Numbered from the stretch's first letter, positions 44,425 through 55,728 are shown. The stretch is DNA of 64,000 nucleotides from Paenibacillus mendelii (GCF_024498075.1 NZ_JANHOF010000001.1:1240001-1304000); one strand, 5' to 3'. A program made the numbers and translations. The notes: a model not told the origin generated them from the sequence alone.

Positions 44425-44583
44425 GCCTCCGGCAAGTCCCGCCATGTTAGGCGGAACTTGCCGGAGGTCTTTTATCCCCACGGTGTAGCATGACTATCGT
44501 CCACTGCCGGTTTCGCTTGGTTCGAGCCGATCACTCAACATATGCGAGTCATCCTCGGATCCCTAGAAACCCTTCCGTTTGAT
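44425..44583 (-). promoter_or_regulatory. Riboswitch-like leader, ykkC-class resemblance, with terminator
   Basis: A leader of about 160 bases between a promoter and the ABC ATPase. Read on the minus strand: CGGAA (44577-44573); TTTCTAGGGATCCG; stem P2 CCGA+ACTC/GAGT+TCGG (44558-44527); linker CTCGAACCAAGCGAAACC; stem P3 GCA..GAC-GATA-GTC..TGC (44507-44488); TACACCGTGGGGATAAAAG (to 44469). A terminator follows, with an 18-bp stem with one mismatch at 44443-44426 and 44467-44450 and six T. TTCCG in the terminator left arm can pair instead with the 5' CGGAA, so an aptamer fold would block termination. The two end blocks nearly match the ykkC consensus as I remember it. The ligand is unknown. 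Confidence 0.65.
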
Positions 44584-44588
44584 GTAAT

Positions 44589-44617
44589 ACTTTACCATCT
44601 TATCAATTCGTTAGCAA
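44589..44617 (-). promoter_or_regulatory. Probable sigma-A promoter of the riboswitch-like leader
   Basis: Minus strand TTGCTA (44617-44612), a 17-base spacer, TAAAGT (44594-44589), directly before the structured leader. Confidence 0.5.
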
Positions 44618-44690
44618 GACAATTCTAGTGATTTGTAACGCAATCTCCATTGTCCAACTATTGAAACAGACACGCTGAAAATAAAAAACG

Positions 44691-44957
44691 TCAGGACATA
44701 GCGCCCTGTCGTTCATTAAGACTGTTCGTATAGCCTTCTAAGATCGTCAACAGCTTGTATTCCATACGTCTTAGCCGATCGATCGTCCATTGCCGAAACA
44801 AATCGCTATCCTGCAGCCATTTCGCCTTGCTTATGACACTATAGGTTTCATTCATAGCCATGATCGATTCTCGGTGAATAGGATCCCGGTTGTACTTGCG
44901 AACGCGCTGCAGCAGGTCTCCTGTCGATTTGAAAAGCTGTTCCAGTGATCGTTGCAT
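44691..44957 (-). CDS. Helical protein of unknown function (88 residues)
   Basis: From the ATG at 44957 (GCGAGGT upstream; the frame also allows an ATG at 44978 with no site). The protein is charged and mostly helical (RSLEQLFKSTGDLLQRVRKYNRD, LFRQWTIDRLRRMEYKLLTILEGYTNSL). No membrane segment. No family was recognised. It lies downstream of pyrE, after that operon's terminator. A weak stem followed by six T overlaps its stop codon. Confidence 0.55.
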   Translation of the reverse strand: MQRSLEQLFKSTGDLLQRVRKYNRDPIHRESIMAMNETYSVISKAKWLQDSDLFRQWTIDRLRRMEYKLLTILEGYTNSLNERQGAMS

Positions 44958-45031
44958 ATTCGGATACCTCGCATTCATCTCGTGTAATTGTAACTATTCA
45001 TAATTACCCCGCTCACCAGGTTTGAATCATC

Positions 45032-45072
45032 AAAAAAAGAGGCCACCGGCCATAATTGCCCGGATAGCCTCT
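45032..45072 (-). terminator. Terminator of the pyr operon
   Basis: GAGGC..CCGG paired with CCGG..GCCTC around a short loop, followed by seven T on the minus strand, 27 bases after the pyrE stop. Confidence 0.85.
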
Positions 45073-45098
45073 TCCCACTCACCGTTATTGCATGAAGC

Positions 45099-45746
45099 TT
45101 ATACGCCGAATGACTGTGGATTCTCTCGCCAGGACTGGAGCAGCGCAACATCCTCGCTCTGAACCACGCCATTCTCGACAGCGGCCTCGATAAGGGCCGT
45201 GTAATTGGACAAGGTGTCCAGCGGAATATGCTCCTCGGCAAACGCAGCTGCTGCGTGAGGGAATTGATAGGTGAAGATCGCCACAACGCCTTGGACCACG
45301 CATCCGGCTTCCCGTACAGCAACTGCAGCCTTCAGGGAGCTGCCTCCGGTGGAGATTAAATCCTCGATGAGGACCACTTTCTGTCCCTCTTTAAAGTGGC
45401 CTTCGATTTGGTTCGTTTTGCCGTGCCCTTTGGCTTTGTCCCGTACATACAGCATCGGCAGGTTCAGCTTCTGGGCAACCCAAGCAGCGTGCGGGATCCC
45501 GCCCGTTGCAATGCCTGCGACGGCTTCGCAATCGGGGTGGCGTTCCCGTATTACAGCAGCGAAGCCTTCCGCGATTAGCTCGCGAATTTCGGGATAGGAC
45601 ATCGTCAAACGGTTATCGCAATAAATCGGTGATTTCAACCCGGATGTCCAGGTAAACGGCTCATTCGGACGCAGCGCGACGGCCCCGATCTTCAGCAGCC
45701 CTGCCGCGATTTCGCGCGGCAATTGTTCCAATGCCGGTATACTCAT
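45099..45746 (-). CDS. pyrE: Orotate phosphoribosyltransferase
   Basis: A 215-residue cytoplasmic enzyme joining orotate and PRPP to give orotidine 5'-phosphate. The PRPP-binding motif [14 protein letters not shown] and the flexible catalytic loop [16 protein letters not shown] (with the conserved Lys residues) are intact, as is [17 protein letters not shown]. The last gene of the pyr operon, starting one base after the pyrF stop. Full length. Confidence 0.96.
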   Translation of the reverse strand: MSIPALEQLPREIAAGLLKIGAVALRPNEPFTWTSGLKSPIYCDNRLTMSYPEIRELIAEGFAAVIRERHPDCEAVAGIATGGIPHAAWVAQKLNLPMLYVRDKAKGHGKTNQIEGHFKEGQKVVLIEDLISTGGSSLKAAVAVREAGCVVQGVVAIFTYQFPHAAAAFAEEHIPLDTLSNYTALIEAAVENGVVQSEDVALLQSWRENPQSFGV

Positions 45747-45747
45747 A

Positions 45748-46476
45748 TTAAATCAGCTCCTCAATGATAGATTCCAACGCCGACCTTGGGTCTGCGGCAG
45801 CGGTAATCGGTCTTCCGATAACCATATAATCGGTCCCTTGCATAAGCGCTTCACGAGGGGTCATAATCCGGGACTGGTCACCCACATCTGCACCGGCCGG
45901 CCGGATACCGGGGGTTACCGTCTTGAAGGTGCTTCCGCATGCCGCTTTGATCATCTGTACTTCCTGAGGCGAGGCTACAACACCGCCCAGCCCTGCTCGT
46001 TTGGCGAGTCTTGCATAACGGATGACGGCATCTTCTGTCGGACCGGTAATGCCGATTTCGTCATTAAGCACGGATTGGCTTGTGCTGGTCAACTGCGTGA
46101 CGGCAATGACAGCCGGCTTGACTCCGCTTGAGGAAACCGCCGCATCTACCCCCTCCAGCGCCGCCTCCATCATGCGCAGTCCTCCGGCTGCATGAACGTT
46201 GAACAGATCTACACCGAGCTTCGTTATGCTGTTAGCGCCGCCCTTAACGGTGTTGGGAATATCATGCATCTTCAGATCGAGAAATACATTATAGCCCCGT
46301 TCCTTCAAGCCCGCCACGAATGCCGGACCAGCCGTATAGAACAGCTGCATACCGACTTTCATATAGCAAGGAATTCCTTGCAATGCGCTCAGCAGCGCTT
46401 CGGCTGCAGCTGCTTCCGGATAATCCAGCGCGACCATAATTCGGCCTGCCGCCTCTTCCCTTGTCAGCTTACCCAT
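45748..46476 (-). CDS. pyrF: Orotidine 5'-phosphate decarboxylase
   Basis: A 242-residue TIM-barrel enzyme making UMP. The catalytic Asp-Lys-Asp motif is [11 protein letters not shown], with the N-terminal IMVALDYPE and the C-terminal phosphate loop [27 protein letters not shown] precedes the ATG. It is separated from carB by 93 bases that include a hairpin at 46512-46533; in Bacillus pyrK and pyrD lie at this place but are missing here. Confidence 0.96.
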   Translation of the reverse strand: MGKLTREEAAGRIMVALDYPEAAAAEALLSALQGIPCYMKVGMQLFYTAGPAFVAGLKERGYNVFLDLKMHDIPNTVKGGANSITKLGVDLFNVHAAGGLRMMEAALEGVDAAVSSSGVKPAVIAVTQLTSTSQSVLNDEIGITGPTEDAVIRYARLAKRAGLGGVVASPQEVQMIKAACGSTFKTVTPGIRPAGADVGDQSRIMTPREALMQGTDYMVIGRPITAAADPRSALESIIEELI

Positions 46477-46511
46477 ATCGACGCCTCCTTTATTGCTTGA
46501 TTACATGGCGA

Positions 46512-46533
46512 AAGCCTGCTTGTGGGCAGGCTT
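46512..46533 (-). promoter_or_regulatory. Hairpin between carB and pyrF
   Basis: AAGCCTGC/GCAGGCTT, 8 bp with a 6-base loop and no T-run. It sits where pyrK-pyrD are absent; it may be an mRNA processing or stability element. Confidence 0.4.
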
Positions 46534-46569
46534 CCGCAGCCGGTTAAGGCTATAACAGCGCTTCTTATA

Positions 46570-49500
46570 TTACTTCTTCTGCAGTACCGGCATCGGACGC
46601 GAGGAGAAGTTGATGGTGATCAGCATGTTGAGCAACGCGCGGACCGTATCCAGCGAGGTCATGCAGACGACGCCGTTCTCGACCGCTTCGCGGCGAATCC
46701 GGAAGCCGTCCCGTTCAGGAGTCTTGCCCTTGGTCAGGGTGTTGACCACAAAGTGTGCTTGACCGTCGCGAATGAGATCAAGAATGTTCGGCGATCCTTC
46801 ACTCAGCTTGTTGACGCGTTTTACGCGCAATCCAGCCTCTTCAAGCGAGTCGGCCGTTCCGCCCGTAGCGATGATGTTGTAGCCGAGCTCATAGAAGCCG
46901 CGCAGAATTTCTAGCGCTTCTGGCTTATCTTTATCCGCGACCGTGGCGATGATTGCGCCTGTCGGCGGAATGCGCATACCCGCGCCTACCAGACCTTTAT
47001 AGAGTGCCTTCGCATATTGCATATCGCGGCCCATGACTTCGCCGGTCGATTTCATTTCCGGCGTCAGCGTTGGGTCTACGCGGCGAAGCTTCGCAAACGA
47101 GAAGACCGGCACTTTAACGGAGACGTAATCATCCTCCGGCCATAGACCCTCTGTATAGCCAAGCGATGCCAGCTTCGTGCCGAGTATCGCCTTCGTTGCC
47201 AAGTTCGCCATCGGAATGTTCGTTACTTTGCTCAGGAACGGAACGGTACGCGACGAACGCGGATTAACCTCGATGACGTATACTTGATCCTGGTAGATGA
47301 CGAACTGGATATTGACCAGGCCGACTACTCTCAGTTCCTTCGCGATCTTGATGGTGATGTCGATCATCTGCTGCTTCAGCTCATCCGACAACGATTGCGG
47401 CGGATACACCGCAATGGAGTCGCCCGAGTGTACGCCCGCGCGCTCGACATGCTCCATGATGCCCGGGATGAGCACCGTCTCGCCGTCGCAAATCGCGTCA
47501 ACCTCTGCTTCCTTGCCAAGCATGTAGCGGTCGATCAGAACCGGATGCTCCGGATTGATCTTCACTGCCTGCTCCATGTAGGTCAGAAGCTCCTCGTCGG
47601 AGTAGACAATTTCCATCGCGCGACCGCCAAGGACGTACGACGGACGGACAAGAACCGGATAGCCCAGGCTTTGCGCCGTCTCGACCGCCTCGCCTACCGA
47701 GATGACCGTTTTGCCTTTTGGCTGGGCAATGTCCAGCTTACGAAGCAGCGCCTCGAATTTTTTGCGGTCTTCGGCCGCATCGATGCTCTCCAGATCAGAG
47801 CCCAGAATGCGAATGCCGGCTTTCGTCAGCGGCGCGGCCAGGTTGATCGCCGTTTGGCCGCCGAACTGGACGATGACGCCGATCGGCTTCTCCTGCTCGA
47901 TGACGTTCATGACGTCTTCGAAGAAGAGCGGCTCGAAGTACAGACGGTCGGACGTAGAGAAGTCCGTCGATACAGTTTCCGGGTTATTGTTAATGATAAC
48001 CGCCTCATAACCCGCATTCTGAATCGCCCATACCGCGTGAACCGTTGAGTAGTCGAATTCGATGCCTTGACCGATCCGGATCGGTCCGGAGCCAAGCACG
48101 AGAACTTTCTCCTTCGCCGTCTCGGTTACTTCGTTCTCCGTCTCATAGGTCGAATAATAGTAAGGTGTCGTCGCTTCAAATTCAGCGGCGCAGGTGTCGA
48201 CCATTTTGTAAACCGGCTTGAGCCCTTGCTCATGACGATAAGCACGGATGTCATGCTCGTTCGTTAGTGTCGAGTGGCCGCCTTCTTGGCGAATTTCTCC
48301 GATGGAGCGGTCAGAGAAGCCTTTGCGCTTCGCGCTGTAAAGCAGCTCATTCGTAAGGACAGCTGCACGGCGCAGCTCGTCTTCGAACCGGACAATGCCT
48401 TCGATCTTGTCGAGGAACCACCAGTCGATGCTTGTCAAATCTTGAACGTCCTGCAGCTGATAGCCGCGGCGGAACGCTTCCGCCACCAGGAACATCCGCT
48501 CGTCGTCCGGCTTTTGCAGACGGTGGCGCAATGTTTCATCGTCAAGTGAGGCCGCATCCTGCAAATGAATCCGGTGTGCGCCAATCTCGAGCGAGCGAAC
48601 AGCTTTGTGAATGGACTCTTCGAAGGTACGGCCGATTGCCATAACTTCCCCTGTCGCTTTCATCTGCGTACCCAGCTTCCGGTTGGCGGAAATAAATTTA
48701 TCGAACGGCCAGCGCGGAATCTTCGAAACGATATAATCCAGCGTCGGCTCGAAGCATGCATAGGTTTGTCCCGTTACCGGGTTGACGATCTCATCAAGCG
48801 TATAGCCAACGGCGATCTTCGCAGCCATCTTGGCAATCGGATAGCCTGTAGCTTTGGAAGCGAGCGCCGAAGAGCGGCTTACCCGCGGATTAACCTCGAT
48901 TACATAATATTGATAGCTTTGCGGGTCGAGCGCGAACTGTACATTGCAGCCGCCTTCGATATTCAGCGCGCGAATGATCTTCAGCGAAGCCGAGCGCAGC
49001 ATTTGGTATTCTCTGTCGGACAGCGTCTGGCTTGGCGCCACGACGATCGAATCGCCGGTATGAACGCCTACCGGGTCGAAGTTCTCCATGTTGCAGACCA
49101 CGATACAGTTATCGTTCGCATCACGCATGACTTCGTATTCGACTTCCTTCATGCCCGCAATCGATTTCTCGATCAGACATTGGTTAATCGGGCTGTAACG
49201 GATACCCGAAGCAACGATTTCAAGCAGTTCCTCTTCGCTTGTGCAAATACCGCCGCCAGTTCCGCCAAGTGTGTAGGCTGGACGGACAATAATCGGGTAG
49301 CCAATCTCATTTGCGAATACAACCGCTTCTTCAACGGTAGTGACGATCACACTCTCTGGAACCGGCTGCTCAAGCTCGCGCATCAGGTCGCGGAACAAAT
49401 CGCGATCCTCCGCTTTCTCGATGGCAGACAGCTGCGTACCGAGCAGCTTGACATTCTCACGCTCGAGCACGCCTGCACGTGCCAGCTCAACGGCCATGTT

Positions 49501-49788
49501 CAGGCCGGTTTGTCCGCCAAGCGTCGGCAGCAAGCCGTCCGGACGCTCCTGGCGAATAATTTGGGTAACGAATTCGAGCGTAATCGGCTCGATATATACT
49601 TTGTCAGCCATGTTCGTATCGGTCATGATCGTCGCTGGATTGCTGTTGATGAGGACGACCTCATAACCTTCTTCCTTCAACGCTTGGCATGCTTGTGTTC
49701 CTGCATAGTCGAACTCTGCTGCTTGTCCGATCACGATCGGGCCGGAGCCGATCACGAGAATTTTCTTAAGTTCATTATTTCTGGGCAT
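46570..49788 (-). CDS. carB: Carbamoyl-phosphate synthase, large subunit
   Basis: A 1072-residue enzyme making carbamoyl phosphate from ammonia (supplied by CarA), bicarbonate and two ATP. Two ATP-grasp halves are seen: [28 protein letters not shown] at the start and [25 protein letters not shown] at about residue 560. ATP-binding [13 protein letters not shown] and [12 protein letters not shown] are also present. The C-terminal MGS-like domain ([19 protein letters not shown]) is the allosteric site. It overlaps carA by 14 bases. It is the pyrimidine-regulated (PyrAB-type) copy, since it lies in the pyr operon. Confidence 0.97.
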   Translation of the reverse strand: MPRNNELKKILVIGSGPIVIGQAAEFDYAGTQACQALKEEGYEVVLINSNPATIMTDTNMADKVYIEPITLEFVTQIIRQERPDGLLPTLGGQTGLNMAVELARAGVLERENVKLLGTQLSAIEKAEDRDLFRDLMRELEQPVPESVIVTTVEEAVVFANEIGYPIIVRPAYTLGGTGGGICTSEEELLEIVASGIRYSPINQCLIEKSIAGMKEVEYEVMRDANDNCIVVCNMENFDPVGVHTGDSIVVAPSQTLSDREYQMLRSASLKIIRALNIEGGCNVQFALDPQSYQYYVIEVNPRVSRSSALASKATGYPIAKMAAKIAVGYTLDEIVNPVTGQTYACFEPTLDYIVSKIPRWPFDKFISANRKLGTQMKATGEVMAIGRTFEESIHKAVRSLEIGAHRIHLQDAASLDDETLRHRLQKPDDERMFLVAEAFRRGYQLQDVQDLTSIDWWFLDKIEGIVRFEDELRRAAVLTNELLYSAKRKGFSDRSIGEIRQEGGHSTLTNEHDIRAYRHEQGLKPVYKMVDTCAAEFEATTPYYYSTYETENEVTETAKEKVLVLGSGPIRIGQGIEFDYSTVHAVWAIQNAGYEAVIINNNPETVSTDFSTSDRLYFEPLFFEDVMNVIEQEKPIGVIVQFGGQTAINLAAPLTKAGIRILGSDLESIDAAEDRKKFEALLRKLDIAQPKGKTVISVGEAVETAQSLGYPVLVRPSYVLGGRAMEIVYSDEELLTYMEQAVKINPEHPVLIDRYMLGKEAEVDAICDGETVLIPGIMEHVERAGVHSGDSIAVYPPQSLSDELKQQMIDITIKIAKELRVVGLVNIQFVIYQDQVYVIEVNPRSSRTVPFLSKVTNIPMANLATKAILGTKLASLGYTEGLWPEDDYVSVKVPVFSFAKLRRVDPTLTPEMKSTGEVMGRDMQYAKALYKGLVGAGMRIPPTGAIIATVADKDKPEALEILRGFYELGYNIIATGGTADSLEEAGLRVKRVNKLSEGSPNILDLIRDGQAHFVVNTLTKGKTPERDGFRIRREAVENGVVCMTSLDTVRALLNMLITINFSSRPMPVLQKK

Positions 49789-50920
49789 ACTGCAGCTCTC
49801 CTCTCAATGACTCTGCAAGCTGGGCTTGCCGCGGTTTCTGTGGATTATTCTTTTTGTATTCGCGGATCATCTCCAGGAATTCGTCGAACAGGTAGCTTGA
49901 GTCGAAAGGACCTGGCGCCGCTTCCGGGTGGTACTGCACCGAGAAGGCCGGATATTCGGTATGCTTCAGCCCTTCAATTGTACGGTCGTTATTGTTAATG
50001 TGCGTAACTTCGAGCTTCGTGCCCTTAACCGATTCCTCAAGAACCGTGTAACCATGATTCTGCGAGGTGATGTAGCAGCGGTTCGACTTCAATTCTTTAA
50101 CCGGGTGGTTGCCGCCGCGGTGGCCGAACTTCAGCTTCGAGGTGTCAGCGCCGCAAGCTAGTGCGAACAGCTGATGGCCGAGGCAGATTCCGAAGATCGG
50201 ATATTCACCGAGCAGCTCTTGAATCATCTTCACGGCATGCGGCACATCCTTCGGATCCCCAGGGCCGTTGGACAGCTGAATACCGTCCGGGTTCAGGCGG
50301 CGAATCTGCTCAGCCGTCGTATCGTGCGGAACCACGACAACGTCGCAGCCGCGTTTCGTCAGATCGCGCAGAATACCGCTCTTCGCGCCGTAATCGACGA
50401 GTACGATGCGTTCACGTTCGCCTGGGCTCGAGAAGATGCTTGGCGTGGAGGTGCGGGCAACTTGATCGCGCATGAGCGGCGAGGAAGACAGCCGTTCCTG
50501 CAGCTCTTCCACGCGCTCTGCTCCCGTTGTGAGAATGCCCTTCATCGTACCGTGATGGCGAAGGATGCGGGTTAGCATGCGCGTATCGATTTCGCTGATT
50601 CCGATAATGCCGTATTCCTTAAGCAGCCGATCCAGCGTGTATTCTGCACGCCAGTTGCTTGGCACCGGCTCGTGACGGCGTACGACAAAGCCGTGAATGA
50701 AGGGGCGCACGGATTCAAAATCATCGCGGGTTATTCCATAGTTCCCGATCAGCGGGTAAGTCATGGTTACGATCTGTCCGCAATAGGACGGGTCGGAGAG
50801 CACCTCCTGATAGCCTGTAATACCGGTGTTGAACACCACTTCACCGCTCGACTGTCCTTCCGCGCCAAAAGCGAGGCCTGTGAACAACGTTCCGTCTTCC
50901 AACAACAATCTTGCTTGCAT
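49775..50920 (-). CDS. carA: Carbamoyl-phosphate synthase, small (glutaminase) subunit
   Basis: A 381-residue subunit that frees ammonia from glutamine for CarB. The N-terminal CarA domain opens [14 protein letters not shown]; the class I glutamine amidotransferase has the nucleophile in [13 protein letters not shown] and His-Glu in [11 protein letters not shown]. The ATG at 50920 is nine bases after AAGGAG; the GTG three codons earlier is less likely. A 67-bp repeat block lies between it and pyrC, so its 5' mRNA region is structured. Confidence 0.96.
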   Translation of the reverse strand: MQARLLLEDGTLFTGLAFGAEGQSSGEVVFNTGITGYQEVLSDPSYCGQIVTMTYPLIGNYGITRDDFESVRPFIHGFVVRRHEPVPSNWRAEYTLDRLLKEYGIIGISEIDTRMLTRILRHHGTMKGILTTGAERVEELQERLSSSPLMRDQVARTSTPSIFSSPGERERIVLVDYGAKSGILRDLTKRGCDVVVVPHDTTAEQIRRLNPDGIQLSNGPGDPKDVPHAVKMIQELLGEYPIFGICLGHQLFALACGADTSKLKFGHRGGNHPVKELKSNRCYITSQNHGYTVLEESVKGTKLEVTHINNNDRTIEGLKHTEYPAFSVQYHPEAAPGPFDSSYLFDEFLEMIREYKKNNPQKPRQAQLAESLRGELQYAQK

Positions 50921-50940
50921 CCGTCTCACTCCTTGTAAAA

Positions 50941-51152
50941 GTTTTCTGCGATTACTACTTGCGTGGACTACTGTGTGAGCAGAAAACTTGCCTCGGGAGC
51001 GTTACCCGTTTTCTGCGATTACTACTTGCATGGACTATTGTGTGAGCAGAAAACCTGCTTCGGGAGCGTTACCCGTTTTCTGCGATTACTTGCTTATATT
51101 GACTTCTTATCCGAGCAGAAAACTCAATTCAAGAGCGCTGCGCCTTTTCTGC
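50941..51152. repeat. Tandem 67-bp palindromic repeat, three copies plus a partial one
   Basis: GTTTTCTGC starts at 50941, 51008 and 51075 (exact 67-base period), with a degraded copy at 51144. Each full unit also holds GCAGAAAAC (50979, 51046, 51115), so each forms a 9-bp stem, followed by a nearly constant CGGGAGCGTTACCC stretch after units 1 and 2. The block fills most of the pyrC-carA gap. Short reading frames across it are repeat artefacts. It resembles intergenic palindromic repeats more than CRISPR. Confidence 0.85.
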
Positions 51153-51231
51153 GATAACTGGCCGGGTTGGATGACATCTACGTAAGTTAAACCTACCCTG
51201 TCTTTCTGTGAACAAACCCTGCGGCTGTCCT

Positions 51232-52518
51232 TTATTCCGACCAGACGACAGCGCCGTTAACCACCGTGAGTACCGGCCAGCCGTACAGCTTCCAGCCGCC
51301 GAACGGTGTATTCGTTCCTTTTGAAACAAAGGTTTCCGGCTTGACCTCGCGCTCGCCTTCCAAGTCGACGATCGTCAGATCCGCAGGCTTGCCGACAGCG
51401 ATGCTGCCTTCCGCAAGGCGGAATACGCGTGCCGGATCCTCCGTCATTCGCTTCAGCAGGAAGCCAAGCGTCCACTTGCCCGTCCGTACAAACTTCGTGT
51501 ATAAGAGCGGGAAGGCCGTCTCGAATCCGACGATGCCGAATGGTGCCAGATCCACGCCGCGCGCTTTCTCCTCCGCACTATGCGGTGCGTGGTCGGTGAC
51601 GACCATATCGAGCGTGCCGTCTTCTAGTCCCTCAATGACCGCTTGCACATCGCGAGGCGTACGGAGCGGAGGATTCATTTTCCAATTGGCATCCATTCCC
51701 GGAATATCTTCATCGGACAAAATCAAGTGATGCGGGCAAACCTCAGCCGTCACATTGATTCCGATCTGCTTCGCCATCCGGATAAGCCGTACCGATTGTT
51801 CGGTGCTTACGTGGCAGACGTGGTAGTGAACCCCTGTCGCTTCCGAGAGCAGAATGTCGCGGCCGACATGAATGGCCTCCGATTCATTCGGTATTCCCTT
51901 CAAGCCGTGCTTCTGCGCAAACTTGCCTTCTGTCGCCCAAGCCCCTTTGACTAACGAATCGTCTTCACAATGGGCAATTACCGGCATGTCGAGGGAATGG
52001 GCCAGGTTCATGGCATCCTTCATCATTTGCGCATTCTGAACACCTACACCGTCATCCGTAAACCCGATCGCGCCCGCTTCCTTCAGACCGGCGAAATCCG
52101 TCAGCTCACGTCCAAGCTCGTTCTTCGTAATCGCCGCATAAGGCAGCACCTTCACGATTCCTTCGGTCGCCGCCTTGTCCAGTATGTACCGGATCATGTC
52201 AGGCGTATCAGCAACCGGCCGGGTATTCGGCATGCAGGCAATCGTCGTGAAACCGCCTTTAGCTGCCGAGCGTGTACCGCTCGCGATATCCTCTTTATAT
52301 TCGAAACCAGGCTCGCGCAGATGAACGTGCATATCGATAAACCCTGCGGACACCAGTTTTCCTTCTGCATCTATCGTGTCATGTCCAGCCGTATCCGGTT
52401 GGCCGCTTTCTCCGTCCACGATCGCCTGAATAACCCCATCACCGACTTGTATATGCTTGGTTGCGAGGCTGCCCGCCGATTCGTCCCACAGCTTTCCATT
52501 CAAAATCCATAATGCCAT
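51232..52518 (-). CDS. pyrC: Dihydroorotase (type I)
   Basis: A 428-residue zinc enzyme closing carbamoyl-aspartate to dihydroorotate. Metal ligands are in DMHVHLREPG, the HCEDDSL and HVCHVSTE segments, and the late Asp in VVTDHAPHS. The C-terminal part closes the small beta domain (GKPADLTIVDLEGEREV). The ATG at 52518 (MALWILNGK) is chosen: the ATG three codons earlier is only two bases from AAGGGAG. It follows pyrB by 57 bases. Full length. Confidence 0.95.
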   Translation of the reverse strand: MALWILNGKLWDESAGSLATKHIQVGDGVIQAIVDGESGQPDTAGHDTIDAEGKLVSAGFIDMHVHLREPGFEYKEDIASGTRSAAKGGFTTIACMPNTRPVADTPDMIRYILDKAATEGIVKVLPYAAITKNELGRELTDFAGLKEAGAIGFTDDGVGVQNAQMMKDAMNLAHSLDMPVIAHCEDDSLVKGAWATEGKFAQKHGLKGIPNESEAIHVGRDILLSEATGVHYHVCHVSTEQSVRLIRMAKQIGINVTAEVCPHHLILSDEDIPGMDANWKMNPPLRTPRDVQAVIEGLEDGTLDMVVTDHAPHSAEEKARGVDLAPFGIVGFETAFPLLYTKFVRTGKWTLGFLLKRMTEDPARVFRLAEGSIAVGKPADLTIVDLEGEREVKPETFVSKGTNTPFGGWKLYGWPVLTVVNGAVVWSE

Positions 52519-52575
52519 AATCGTCATTCTCCCTTCGCTATCCAGCCTCCGGCCGAACACCGGCTTAGTAAGATC

Positions 52576-53475
52576 TTAGTTGAGTGCCCGCTCGATAACG
52601 GCCATTCGAATCGGTACGCCATTCTGCATCTGCGGGAAAATTCTCGATTGCGGATGCTCAACCAGCTCATCGTCGATCTCCACACCTCGGTTAATCGGCG
52701 CCGGGTGCATAATGATTGCATGCGGCGCAAGACGCTGCGCACGCTCCACAGTCAAACCATAATGTTCCCGATAATCCTCGGCCGATTTAATCATGCCATG
52801 CTCATGCCGTTCCAGCTGAACGCGCAGCATCATAACCACATCGGATTGGAGCGCTTCGTCCATGGAGATATAAGGTGCATCCAATTCATCGGAAGCCATA
52901 TTGCCCGGCGCGCAAAATCTGACGTTGGCACCAAGCTTCCGCAGTGCCCACAGGTTTGAACGCGCTACGCGGCTATGCAGCACGTCGCCGATAATGGTGA
53001 CGGTCAGGCCTCTCAGCTCGCCGAATTGCTTGCGCATTGTGTATAAGTCAAGCAGCGCCTGTGTCGGGTGCTCGTTATTGCCGTCTCCGGCATTAATGAG
53101 CGGAACTTTGATTTTCGTTGCCAGGTCGGCGAGAACGCCGATCGGCTTCAATCGGATCACGCCCACATCGATCCCCATGGATTCGAGTGTCCGTACCGTA
53201 TCGTATATGGATTCGCCCTTCTGAACACTCGATACCGCTGCGGAGAAATTAAGCACCTCGGCGCCTAGCCGTTTCTCGGCAACCTCGAACGAGAAGCGCG
53301 TTCGTGTGCTGTTCTCGAAAAACATGTTGGCAACGAATTTTCCTGGAATGACGGGCTGAACTTTAGCCGGCTGTGCTTCCCAGTATGCTGCGCGGTCCAG
53401 AATCGAGATAATCTCTTCCTTGTCGAGCTCCTTCAGTCCGAGCAAACTCCGCTCTTTTAAGGTTGTGATGGTCAT
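52576..53475 (-). CDS. pyrB: Aspartate carbamoyltransferase, catalytic subunit
   Basis: A 299-residue enzyme joining carbamoyl phosphate and aspartate. The carbamoyl-phosphate motif FFENSTRTRFSFE and the catalytic HPTQALLDLYT are intact, as is MHPAPINRGVEI. No regulatory subunit (PyrI) gene is present, as usual in Bacilli. It starts 15 bases after the pyrR stop, with no second attenuator between them. Confidence 0.96.
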   Translation of the reverse strand: MTITTLKERSLLGLKELDKEEIISILDRAAYWEAQPAKVQPVIPGKFVANMFFENSTRTRFSFEVAEKRLGAEVLNFSAAVSSVQKGESIYDTVRTLESMGIDVGVIRLKPIGVLADLATKIKVPLINAGDGNNEHPTQALLDLYTMRKQFGELRGLTVTIIGDVLHSRVARSNLWALRKLGANVRFCAPGNMASDELDAPYISMDEALQSDVVMMLRVQLERHEHGMIKSAEDYREHYGLTVERAQRLAPHAIIMHPAPINRGVEIDDELVEHPQSRIFPQMQNGVPIRMAVIERALN

Positions 53476-53490
53476 ATCAACCTGCCCCCT

Positions 53491-54240
<750 letters not shown>

Positions 54241-54259
54241 CTGTTGTTCATTAACAAGA

Positions 54260-54288
54260 ATTATCCCACGTTCGACAATTGATGTCAA
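54260..54288 (-). promoter_or_regulatory. Sigma-A promoter of the pyr operon
   Basis: TTGACA (54288-54283), a 17-base spacer, GATAAT (54265-54260), just before the attenuator leader and 26 bases after the dapL stop. Confidence 0.85.
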
Positions 54289-54313
54289 GACCACAGAAGG
54301 TGAATTGTCGGAA

Positions 54314-55549
54314 TTACAGACTAAGCTTAGTGAAGCGTTCGACGGCTTTCTCCGTGTTCTCACGGCTGCCGAACGCCGTAAGGCGGAAATAGCCTTGGCC
54401 GCTTTGACCGAAACCGACGCCTGGCGTACCCACGATGTTCGCTTCGGAAAGCAGCTTATCGAAGAATGCCCAAGAGTCAAGCCCTTGCGGAGTTTTCAGC
54501 CAAATGTACGGCGCGTTCACGCCGCCATATACTTGAAGACCGAGCGACGCTAGTCCGTCACGGATGATGCCTGCGTTCGTCATATAATAATCAATGATGG
54601 ACGCGATTTGTCCCTTGCCTTCCGGCGAATAGATCGCCTCTGCACCGCGCTGCGTCACGTAGGAAACCCCGTTAAACTTCGTTGTGTGCCGGCGGTTCCA
54701 CAAATCGTTCACAAGAACGGCATTGCCGCTCTCGTCCTTCGCCTTCAGCTCGCGCGGAACGACCGTGTACGCACAGCGCAAGCCGGTGAATCCGGCCGTT
54801 TTGGAGAAGCTGCGGAACTCGATCGCCACTTCCTTGGCTCCTTCGATTTCATAGATGCTGCGCGGTACGTCTTCTTCTTGGATGAAGGCTTCGTATGCAG
54901 AATCATATAGAATGATGCAATCATTCTCCTTCGCATAATCGACCCAACGCTTCAACTCTTCCTTGGACAGCGTCATGCCGGTCGGGTTATTCGGATAGCA
55001 GAGGTAGATCAGATCCACTTTGCGATCCGGCAGGCTTGGCGTGAAGTTGTTCTCGGCACGGCATGGCAGATAGACGATGTTCTCGTACTGCTTCTTCTCG
55101 GCATTGAACTTGCCGGAGCGGCCTGCCATGACATTCGTGTCCACATAGACCGGATAAACAGGATCTTGAACAGCTACTACGGCATCTTGACTGAAGATTT
55201 CTTGAATGTTGCCCACATCGCATTTGGAACCGTCACTGACAAAAACTTCATTCATCCGGATGTCAATGCCGCGTGCCTTATAATCATTGTCGATAATCGC
55301 TTGAATGAGAAAATCATAGCCTTGCTCTGGGCCGTAGCCCCGGAACGTGCCGGGAACCGCAAGCTCATCCACTGCGCTGTGCATGGCTTTGATAACAGCT
55401 TCGGGAAGGCCGCGGGTAACGTCGCCGATTCCAAGGCTGATCATCTCGGCTGCAGGGTTGTCTTGCATGAATTTCGTACGCCGTTTGGCGATTTCAGAGA
55501 ACAGGTAGCTGCCTTGCAGATTTGTATAGTTGGGGTTAATTAGTGTCAT
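54314..55549 (-). CDS. dapL: LL-diaminopimelate aminotransferase
   Basis: A 411-residue PLP enzyme converting tetrahydrodipicolinate directly to LL-diaminopimelate for lysine and cell-wall synthesis, bypassing the acyl route. The opening [23 protein letters not shown], the segment [13 protein letters not shown] and the PLP lysine in [19 protein letters not shown] are typical. The length equals the family norm. No terminator separates its stop from the pyr promoter 26 bases on, so read-through could reach the pyr leader. The ATG at 55549 lies about 12 bases after AAAGGTG. Confidence 0.93.
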   Translation of the reverse strand: MTLINPNYTNLQGSYLFSEIAKRRTKFMQDNPAAEMISLGIGDVTRGLPEAVIKAMHSAVDELAVPGTFRGYGPEQGYDFLIQAIIDNDYKARGIDIRMNEVFVSDGSKCDVGNIQEIFSQDAVVAVQDPVYPVYVDTNVMAGRSGKFNAEKKQYENIVYLPCRAENNFTPSLPDRKVDLIYLCYPNNPTGMTLSKEELKRWVDYAKENDCIILYDSAYEAFIQEEDVPRSIYEIEGAKEVAIEFRSFSKTAGFTGLRCAYTVVPRELKAKDESGNAVLVNDLWNRRHTTKFNGVSYVTQRGAEAIYSPEGKGQIASIIDYYMTNAGIIRDGLASLGLQVYGGVNAPYIWLKTPQGLDSWAFFDKLLSEANIVGTPGVGFGQSGQGYFRLTAFGSRENTEKAVERFTKLSL

Positions 55550-55627
55550 GGGCACAAACACTCACCTTTCGGAATTCATATGATGTTCAACAGTTGCCAT
55601 AATCATAGCGTAAGTTGACCAATCAGC

Positions 55628-55667
55628 TTAATAAAGAAAATGGTGAAAAGTTTGCACTTTTCACCAT
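55628..55667 (-). terminator. Terminator of the lspA/rluD-like unit
   Basis: A 12-bp stem (55640-55651 with 55656-55667) with a 4-base loop and a T-rich tail on the minus strand, 62 bases after the synthase stop. Confidence 0.85.
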
Positions 55668-55728
55668 CTTCGCTAAGATGTCTTCCTATTCGGTTAACTC
55701 AACATGCTCCAGGACGAATTATTGGCAG

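Noticed and set aside
44425..44583. Firm assignment of the leader as a guanidine riboswitch
   Set aside because: The central linker and the 3' end differ from the guanidine type, and the downstream gene is not a known guanidine gene; only class resemblance is claimed.
48565..49998. A 477-codon open frame on the plus strand
   Set aside because: It lies fully antisense to carB and carA, which are unmistakable; no ribosome site and no family motif.
50941..51152. CRISPR array
   Set aside because: The presumed spacers are nearly identical to each other, the shared arms are only 9 bases, and no cas genes are near.
50963..51185. Two overlapping short frames in the pyrC-carA gap
   Set aside because: They only translate the 67-bp repeat; the repeated peptide is a by-product.
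50921..51231. A second PyrR attenuator before carA
   Set aside because: No AGTCCAGAGAGGCT-like loop and no T-run terminator were found in the gap.
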